NCBI GenBank assembly: GCA_016190465.1 | Contig: JACPQP010000471.1 | Span: 1-9,817 of the forward strand | DNA: 9,817 nt | Direction of reading: 5' to 3' | DNA from: Chloroflexota bacterium | GTDB lineage: Bacteria > Chloroflexota > UBA6077 > FW602-bin22 > JACPQP01 | Shown here: piece by piece, positions 5,137 to 9,817 of the stretch | Layout: each line of letters starts with the position of its first letter | Position numbering within the stretch: position 1 is the first letter of the stretch | Program-made: the position numbers and the translations under genes | The notes under the pieces: model-generated | The model's input: only the letters and a program-made list of their open reading frames with translations | The model's database searches: none | What the model was told of the DNA's origin: nothing

Positions 5137-6128
5137 CCTATCAGGTTTTCTATATGGCGCGGAGCCCGCAGTCGCACCGCGAGGCCATGCTGAGCGAGGA
5201 GCCGCCCGGCTTCGCCAACACTTGGATCGAGACCGACGATCCGGCGGAGGTGACGGCGAAGCTGGCCGAGGCCGACTTCGTCGTCACTGGCCGGCTGGCC
5301 GCCGAGCAGATCGCGCTGGCCTCCCGTGTCCGGCTCATTCAGCACTTCGGCGTGGGCTACGAGCAGGTCGACGTCGAGGCCGCGGCCGCGCGGGGCATCC
5401 CCGTGGCGATCACGCCCGAGGGGACCTGCGTCGGCGTCGCCGAGCACACGGTGCTCATGATCCTCGCGCTCTACAAGCACTTGACCGAGGCGCACAACGC
5501 CCTGAAGGGCGGTCGCTGGATCCACGCGGAGCTCCGGTCGATCTCGCTGATGCTCGAAGAGAAGCGGGTCGGCATCGTCGGGCTCGGGCGCATCGGGCGC
5601 GAGGTCGCCAAGCGCCTGCGGCCGTTCGACGTCGAGCTGCTGTACACCGACATTCGCCGCCTGCCGCCGGAGGAGGAGGCGACGCTCGGCCTGCGCTTCC
5701 ATCCACTGGACGAGCTCCTCGCGACCTCGGACGTCGTGACTCTGCACGTCTTCCTGGGCGAGGGCTCGCGTCACCTCATCGGCGAGCGCGAGCTGGCCCT
5801 GATGAAGCCGACGGCCGTCCTCATCAACACCTCGCGGGGGTCCGTCGTCGACGAGCCGGCGCTCTACCGGGCGCTCCGGGACCGGCGCATTGCCGCCGCG
5901 GGGCTCGACGTCTTCGTGGAGGAGCCGACGCCGGCCGGCAACCCCCTGCTCGCGCTCGATAATGTGCTGGTGACGCCGCACATGGCCACCGGAACCCGCG
6001 ACGCGATGATCAAGAAGGCGCGCGGCTGGTACACCAACTTCCAGCGCGTGGTTCGCGGTGAAGCGCCGATCAACGTCGTTCGTCCCTATCGTGTGGTGGA
6101 GGCGGGAGCGTCCCGCCCGGTCGGCTGA
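5133..6128 (+). CDS. D-2-hydroxyacid dehydrogenase, NAD(P)-dependent
   Basis: The 331-aa enzyme reversibly reduces a 2-oxo acid to the D-2-hydroxy acid. The catalytic domain is split (1-about 100 and 290-331) around a Rossmann domain. The nucleotide motif GLGRIG is at 150-155, and D173 at the end of the second strand favours NAD(H). Substrate and catalytic residues are H71-F-G-V-G (substrate loop), R235 in NTSRGSVVDE, E264 in DVFVEEP, and H283 in TPHMATGT: the complete Arg/Glu/His set. At about 330 aa it is a simple glyoxylate/hydroxypyruvate reductase-size protein without the ACT domain of long SerA. ATG 5133 overlaps the FAH stop by 4 bases, with GAGGAG at 5118-5123. The last dozen residues (VVEAGASRPVG) are encoded by a palindrome of the repeat type, so the original stop may have been earlier. 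The preferred substrate is unknown. Confidence 0.9.
   Translation: MTYQVFYMARSPQSHREAMLSEEPPGFANTWIETDDPAEVTAKLAEADFVVTGRLAAEQIALASRVRLIQHFGVGYEQVDVEAAAARGIPVAITPEGTCVGVAEHTVLMILALYKHLTEAHNALKGGRWIHAELRSISLMLEEKRVGIVGLGRIGREVAKRLRPFDVELLYTDIRRLPPEEEATLGLRFHPLDELLATSDVVTLHVFLGEGSRHLIGERELALMKPTAVLINTSRGSVVDEPALYRALRDRRIAAAGLDVFVEEPTPAGNPLLALDNVLVTPHMATGTRDAMIKKARGWYTNFQRVVRGEAPINVVRPYRVVEAGASRPVG
6101..6117 (+). repeat. Short palindrome fused into the end of the dehydrogenase gene
   Basis: GGCGGGA (6101-6107), loop GCG, TCCCGCC (6111-6117) is a perfect 7-bp inverted repeat inside the last codons of the dehydrogenase gene. It shares its first ten bases, GGCGGGAGCG, with the larger hairpin at 7744-7775, which suggests a common repeat family. 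There is no T-run, so it is not a canonical terminator. Confidence 0.55.
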
Positions 6129-6294
6129 TGGGGATTGGCCAGATGAAAGGGACTATGGAAGGTGGTGGTGACGGCTGGTTCGACACGCAGCGTGGCCTCC
6201 TGGAACCTCGTTGGGAAAGGCAGTGGGAATGGCAGTGCTTGGTGCGACTGTAGGATTGGTTAGGTAAGGCTCTTATACGAAGGAGGTAATCCGC
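6129..6294 (+). other. 166-base leader before the importer genes
   Basis: No gene is found here. The GC content falls and the stretch is G/T-rich, with short repeats such as GGCAGTGGGAATGGCAGTG. An ATTGGCCAGAT (6134-6144) recalls the ATTGGAT half-site of the regulator's operator candidate but is not a convincing copy. No consensus promoter is visible; TTGGTG (6239-6244) lacks a good -10 partner. The importer may still have its own start of transcription here, given the gap size compared with the tight enzyme block. Confidence 0.3.
6280..6289 (+). promoter_or_regulatory. Very strong ribosome binding site of the solute-binding protein gene
   Basis: AAGGAGGTAA matches the full anti-Shine-Dalgarno complement at nine of ten bases, 5 bases before ATG 6295. 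It is the strongest such site in the window and fits the high expression normally needed for a binding protein. Confidence 0.85.
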
Positions 6295-7734
6295 ATGACC
6301 CGGCAGCTTTCCCGGCGCGACTTCATCCGAGTAGCGGCCCTGCTGAGCGGCGCCGGTGTTGGGGGACTGCTGGCCGCCTGTGCGCCAGCGCCCACGCCCG
6401 TGCCACCTACCCAGGCGCCCGCGCCCGCGGCCCCTCCCCCGACACCACCGCCGAAGATCGAACCGACACCGGCGGCGAAACCGGCGGCGGCGACGGGGGC
6501 TCAGCCGACCGGCGAGTTCGTCTTCACCGCGCATAACAAGATCGAGACGTACGACAAGTGGACCGACGAGTTCTTCGCGACCAAGTACCCCACGTTGAAG
6601 GTGCGCTACGACGTCACGCCCGGTTTGTCGGAGTACATCACCAAGCTCCAGGCCCAGATCGCCGCCGGAGACGCCATCGACTTCATGCTGAACCACGAGT
6701 CACGCGCCCAGTCGCTGGGGTTTCGCGGGATGCTTCGCCCGCTGGACGACTTCCGGACGGCCAAACCGTTCTACGTACCCGAGTCGGAGCTGTTCACGAC
6801 GCCGTTGCCGCTCCTGAGCTGGCAGGGCAAGGTCTATGCGTGGCCCAACACCTTCGCCAGCTACGGTCTCTATTACAACAAGACGCTGTTCGACAAGGGG
6901 AAGGTCTCCTATCCGACGGATTCCTGGACGTGGGAGGACCTGGGCGAGGCCGCACAGAAGCTGACCTCGGACACTAACGGCGACGGCAAGCCCGACGTCT
7001 GGGGCTGGGTTTACTGGACAGACCCGGGCTGGATGCCCGGATGGTATCCGACGCTTCGCGCCTACGGCACCGACCACTTCGACAAAGACCAGACCAGGTC
7101 CCTCATCAACGAGCCCGGCGGTGTCGCCTGCTTCCAGTTCATGCAGGACATGTGGTGCAAGCGGAAAGCCGTGCCGCCGCCGGCCGTGCTGGGACAGCTC
7201 GGCGGCGATTACGCGATGTTCAAGCAGGGGATCGGCGCGATGAGCCTCATCTACTCGGGCGCCCACGCCGACGTGATGAAGGCGTCGAAGGACAAGTTCG
7301 AATGGGGAATCGCCCACGTGCCACAGGGGCCGGCCGGGCGGTTCATGCGCGTGGGCGGAAGCTCGTGGTCGATTCCCAAGACCGTTCGGCTCCCCGAGGT
7401 CGCCTGGGACTTGCTTCGCCATCTCGTCAGCGACGTGCCGACGGTCGCGTCGATGGCTGCCGCGGGGCACGCCGTGGCCCACTTCCCGTCGTACGACAAG
7501 CACACCGCGCCAACCGGCGAGATTGGCCAGTACGTGGGCGAATCCTGGAAGAAGGTCTTCGCCGAGGGTGCCCGCAAGTACGGCGCCGCGGTGAACTACT
7601 CGCGGATCGGCGTCGAGTACAGCCCGGTGGTGGGGGCGGAGATGGCATTCCTGGCGGACTGCTCCCGGACGCCCAAGCAGGTCGCCGATACGATCGCCGG
7701 CAAGGCCAACACCTTGCTGGCCGAGGCCAAGTAA
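6295..7734 (+). CDS. ABC importer solute-binding protein, Tat-type lipoprotein (CUT1/family 1)
   Basis: The 479-aa extracellular lipoprotein captures a substrate for the permeases downstream. The N-terminus has a twin-arginine motif SRRDFIR (6-12), a hydrophobic stretch (13-25) and a lipobox LAAC with lipidated C29. A Pro/Ala/Thr-rich linker (30-about 72) tethers the domain away from the membrane, as is common in Chloroflexota. The mature part is a carbohydrate-type family 1 binding protein: YDKWTDEF..KYPTLKVRYDV (86-107), ITKLQAQIAAGDAID (125-139), YGLYYNKTLFD (200-210), DTNGDGKPDVWGW (226-238) and GGSSWSIPKT. D226, N228, D230 and D234 form an EF-hand-like calcium loop seen in many maltose/glycerol-phosphate-type binding proteins. 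Export by Tat implies folding before export. Ligand cannot be read from sequence; sugars, polyols or sugar acids fit the family and the neighbours. Confidence 0.9.
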   Translation: MTRQLSRRDFIRVAALLSGAGVGGLLAACAPAPTPVPPTQAPAPAAPPPTPPPKIEPTPAAKPAAATGAQPTGEFVFTAHNKIETYDKWTDEFFATKYPTLKVRYDVTPGLSEYITKLQAQIAAGDAIDFMLNHESRAQSLGFRGMLRPLDDFRTAKPFYVPESELFTTPLPLLSWQGKVYAWPNTFASYGLYYNKTLFDKGKVSYPTDSWTWEDLGEAAQKLTSDTNGDGKPDVWGWVYWTDPGWMPGWYPTLRAYGTDHFDKDQTRSLINEPGGVACFQFMQDMWCKRKAVPPPAVLGQLGGDYAMFKQGIGAMSLIYSGAHADVMKASKDKFEWGIAHVPQGPAGRFMRVGGSSWSIPKTVRLPEVAWDLLRHLVSDVPTVASMAAAGHAVAHFPSYDKHTAPTGEIGQYVGESWKKVFAEGARKYGAAVNYSRIGVEYSPVVGAEMAFLADCSRTPKQVADTIAGKANTLLAEAK

Positions 7735-7743
7735 GGCGTCAGC

Positions 7744-7775
7744 GGCGGGAGCGGCTGCGTGCAGCCGCTCCCGCC
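7744..7775 (+). repeat. Perfect 15-bp hairpin between binding-protein and permease genes
   Basis: GGCGGGAGCGGCTGC (7744-7758) and GCAGCCGCTCCCGCC (7761-7775) are exact inverted repeats separated by GT, so the real loop is the central four bases or more. It begins 9 bases after the binding-protein stop. No T-run follows, which argues against intrinsic termination. In malE-malF-type operons such a stem protects the upstream mRNA from 3' exonucleases and lowers downstream expression. That role is inferred here. Confidence 0.7.
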
Positions 7776-7806
7776 CCATCGATTTCTGCGACGAGCGAGG
7801 ACACGA

Positions 7807-8757
7807 ATGGCCCTGTCATTCTACGGCGGGCGGGAAAACGCTTCGCGACTCGACCGGCCGGGCCGCCGGGGCCATTCGCGTCGCGAGCGTCAGGAGTTGC
7901 TGTGGGCGGGGCTCTTTCTGCTGCCCAACCTCCTGGGCGTCCTGGTGTTCAGCGTCGGCCCGCTGATCTTCTCCCTCGCCATGACGACGATGGACTGGCA
8001 ACTGGTCAAGCCGCCTTCCTTCGTCGGCGCCGCCAACCTGGGGCGACTGGTTAAGGACGACGTCTTCTGGATGGCGCTCGCGAACACCATCACTTACGTG
8101 CTGCTCTACGTGCCACTCCTGACGCTGGGCTCCTTTGTGGTGGCCATCGTTCTCGATCGGAAGCTGCGGGGCATCACCCTCTACCGAACCATCTTCTTCA
8201 TGCCGTCGGTGGTGCTGTTCGTCTCGGTCGCGATGCTCTGGCAGTGGCTCTACGAGCCCCAGAATGGGGTGATCAACTACGTCCTCGGGTTGGTGGGCAT
8301 CCCCGGTCCGCCCTGGCTCTCCTCCCGTCTGTGGGCCCTGCCCTCGATCATCGTGATGAACGTCTGGCGCCACGCCGGCTACTACAGCCTGATCTTTCTG
8401 GCGGGGCTGCAAGCGATCCCCGACGAGCTGCACGAGGCTGCGCAGGTCGATGGGGCCAGCGCGCTCCAGCGCCTTCGCTACCTCACGATCCCGCTGATCT
8501 TCCCCACCACGTTCTTCGTGGTGGTCACCTCGCTCATCGCGGCCTTCCAGCTCTTCGGCGAGGCCTTTGTCATGACCAAGGGTGGGCCAGGCTACGCCAC
8601 GACGACCCTGGTCTACTACATCTATCGGATGGGCTTCGAGGCTTTTCGGATGGGCTACGCCGCCCTGATCGCCTGGGTGCTCTTTCTCCTGATCTTCGCG
8701 GTGACGCTCGTCCAGTGGCGCATCGCCCGGGAGCGCGGGTATGGGTTCCAGGAGTAG
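7807..8757 (+). CDS. ABC importer permease, MalF/UgpA-like (binding-protein-dependent inner-membrane component)
   Basis: The 316-aa integral membrane protein has six likely membrane helices: about 31-58, 88-115, 124-147, 177-200, 227-250 and 284-305. A basic cytoplasmic N-terminus (RPGRRGHSRRERQ) precedes them. The EAA loop that contacts the ATPase is clear: DELHEAAQVDGASALQRLRY then TIPLI (207-231), with E210-A-A, G216 and P229 in the usual spacing. VMTKGGPGYATTTLVYYIY (255-273) is typical of MalF-like CUT1 permeases. Its length matches UgpA/LacF rather than the longer MalF. ATG 7807 has GAGG 6 bases upstream. The stop overlaps the next gene's ATG. It forms a heterodimer with that permease. 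Confidence 0.92.
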   Translation: MALSFYGGRENASRLDRPGRRGHSRRERQELLWAGLFLLPNLLGVLVFSVGPLIFSLAMTTMDWQLVKPPSFVGAANLGRLVKDDVFWMALANTITYVLLYVPLLTLGSFVVAIVLDRKLRGITLYRTIFFMPSVVLFVSVAMLWQWLYEPQNGVINYVLGLVGIPGPPWLSSRLWALPSIIVMNVWRHAGYYSLIFLAGLQAIPDELHEAAQVDGASALQRLRYLTIPLIFPTTFFVVVTSLIAAFQLFGEAFVMTKGGPGYATTTLVYYIYRMGFEAFRMGYAALIAWVLFLLIFAVTLVQWRIARERGYGFQE

Positions 8758-9664
8758 CCAGTTGAGCGCAGACCTCGACCTTGCACCGGTTCAGCCGACG
8801 CTCGCCGCGAGCGCGGGGGACGTCCGCACGCGCCGGGCTGTCACGCTCGACCTGGCTACCTACCTGGCGCTCACCCTCGTCGGGCTGACGATGCTTGCCC
8901 CCCTCGTCTGGATGGTGGCCACCTCGTTGAAGCCCTACGAAGAGCTTTACCTGTGGCCTCCTCGACTCCTTCCGTCGGCTCCCCGGTGGGAAAACTACCC
9001 GATGGCCTGGAACTACGCACCCTTCGGTCGCTTCTTCTTCAACAGCGCCCTTGTCGCCACCTGCGTCACTGCCGGCGAGCTCATCACCTCGTCGCTGGCC
9101 GGGTACGTGTTCGCTCGGATGCGCTTTCCGGGGCGCGATCGGTTGTTTCTGCTCTACCTCGGGACGCTCATGGTTCCCTCGCAGGTGACGCTCGTGCCCC
9201 TCTACGTGCTGATGCGCACGCTCGGCTGGGTCAACACCTATTACGCGCTGATCATCCCGGCGCTGGCATCGGCGTATGGAACGTTCCTGATGCGCCAGTA
9301 CATGCTCACCCTGCCTCGCGAGCTCGAAGACGCGGCCCGGATCGACGGAGCCAACCATTTCGTCATCTACTCGCGGGTGATCGTGCCGCAGTGCGGCCCC
9401 GTCATCGCCACGCTGGGCATTCTGACCTTTCTCGGCAACTGGAACAGCTTCCTCTGGCCGTTGATTATGACCAGCAAGGAGCAGGTGCGGACGGTGCCGA
9501 TCGGTCTCGCCTACTTCACCAGCATCCCCGAGACCGTCGGCCTTCCGCAATGGCAGCTCTATCTGGCGGCGGCGACGTTCTCGATGCTTCCGACGCTGGC
9601 GGTGTTCGTGCTGGGCCAGCGCTACTTCGTTCGAGGTATCACCATGAGCGGTCTGAAAGGGTAG
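8741..9664 (+). CDS. ABC importer permease, MalG/UgpE-like
   Basis: The 307-aa integral membrane protein is the second half of the transmembrane channel. Likely helices are about 37-61, 97-122, 134-160, 165-186, 219-241 and 276-295. The EAA loop is LPRELEDAARIDGANHFVIY plus SRVIVP (191-216), with E196, G203 and P216. FLGNWNSFLWPLI (230-242) is the standard MalG-type sequence after the loop, and the C-terminus KG after RGITMSG is also typical. Start choice is open: ATG 8741 (GGGAG 7 bases upstream, 17-base overlap with the first permease gene) or TTG 8762 (AGGAG at 8750-8754, 7 bases upstream, no overlap). The residues between are not conserved in type, so function does not decide. No ATPase gene follows in the window. 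Confidence 0.92.
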   Translation: MGSRSSQLSADLDLAPVQPTLAASAGDVRTRRAVTLDLATYLALTLVGLTMLAPLVWMVATSLKPYEELYLWPPRLLPSAPRWENYPMAWNYAPFGRFFFNSALVATCVTAGELITSSLAGYVFARMRFPGRDRLFLLYLGTLMVPSQVTLVPLYVLMRTLGWVNTYYALIIPALASAYGTFLMRQYMLTLPRELEDAARIDGANHFVIYSRVIVPQCGPVIATLGILTFLGNWNSFLWPLIMTSKEQVRTVPIGLAYFTSIPETVGLPQWQLYLAAATFSMLPTLAVFVLGQRYFVRGITMSGLKG

Positions 9665-9817
9665 GGGGCAGGCACAGGGGCCTGCCCCTACACACCGTGG
9701 CGTACACGCGGGCAGGCACAGGGGCCTGCCCCTACACACCGTGGCGTGTGCGCGGGCAGGCACGGGGGCCTGCCCCTACACACCGTGGCGTACACGCGGG
9801 CAGGCACGGGGGCCTGC
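9661..9817 (+). repeat. 44-bp tandem repeat, each unit a hairpin, running off the right edge
   Basis: Units begin at 9667, 9711, 9755 and 9799 (the last cut at the edge), an exact 44-base period. Each holds GGCAGGC and GCCTGCCCC as inverted arms around a six-base loop; with the preceding G-run the first hairpin is 9665-9673/9680-9688. The rest of the unit reads TACACACCGTGGCG plus a variable end. Units 1 and 3 carry GTACAC where unit 2 has GTGTGC, and the loop is ACAGGG in units 1-2 but ACGGGG in units 3-4. The array starts at the stop of the second permease gene, where stacked hairpins may also serve to end or protect the transcript. No coding role is seen. Confidence 0.85.

Noticed and set aside
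6239..6279. Sigma70 promoter before the binding-protein gene
   Set aside because: Candidate hexamers such as TTGGTG and TTATAC do not pair at a 16-18 base distance.
8570..9763. Long minus-strand open frame opposite the second permease
   Set aside because: It is a low-complexity shadow of the permease gene and starts inside the tandem repeat.
9661..9817. Possible CRISPR array
   Set aside because: The whole 44-base unit recurs with only a few substitutions. There are no unique spacers between constant repeats, and no cas gene is near.

Overview
The window is high-GC bacterial chromosome that looks like a Chloroflexota genome, probably of the Thermomicrobia/Sphaerobacter kind. The clues are a Tat-type lipoprotein with a long Pro/Ala/Thr linker, several GC-rich interspersed palindromes between genes, strong GGAGGTGA ribosome binding sites, and GTG/TTG starts. 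This assignment is inference; no rRNA or other taxonomic marker is present.

Layout. Positions 1-527 (minus strand) hold a RelE/HigB-like (Gp49 family) toxin that runs off the left edge. Upstream of it is a fragment that looks like the N-terminal part of an XRE-type antitoxin and lacks most of its helix-turn-helix. From 521 rightwards every gene is on the plus strand. A sigma70-like promoter (521-549) and an inverted-repeat operator candidate (567-592) precede a GntR/FCD regulator. Next come a DRE-TIM metallolyase of the isopropylmalate/homocitrate synthase type (1533-2753), a small cupin (2878-3240), an RraA-like aldolase/decarboxylase (3536-4288), a fumarylacetoacetate-hydrolase-family protein with altered metal ligands (4303-5136) and a D-2-hydroxyacid dehydrogenase (5133-6128). 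A CUT1-type ABC importer follows: a Tat lipoprotein binding protein (6295-7734) and two permeases (7807-8757 and 8741-9664). No ATPase gene is present in the window. The right end is a 44-bp tandem repeat that continues past the edge.

Working model (inference). The importer brings in a carbohydrate or sugar-acid-like compound. The cytoplasmic enzymes interconvert 2-hydroxy/2-oxo acids and make or break C-C bonds next to a 2-oxo acid, and the GntR/FCD protein controls the locus in response to an acidic ligand. Each enzyme family is recognisable, but I know of no described pathway with this exact set (HMGL-like lyase, cupin, RraA, FAH, D-2-hydroxyacid dehydrogenase, CUT1 importer), so the substrate is open.

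Non-coding structure is rich. Three copies of a large palindromic repeat bracket the cupin gene. A 9-bp hairpin abuts the ribosome binding site of the lyase. A short palindrome has been absorbed into the end of the dehydrogenase gene. A perfect 15-bp stem separates the binding-protein gene from the permeases.
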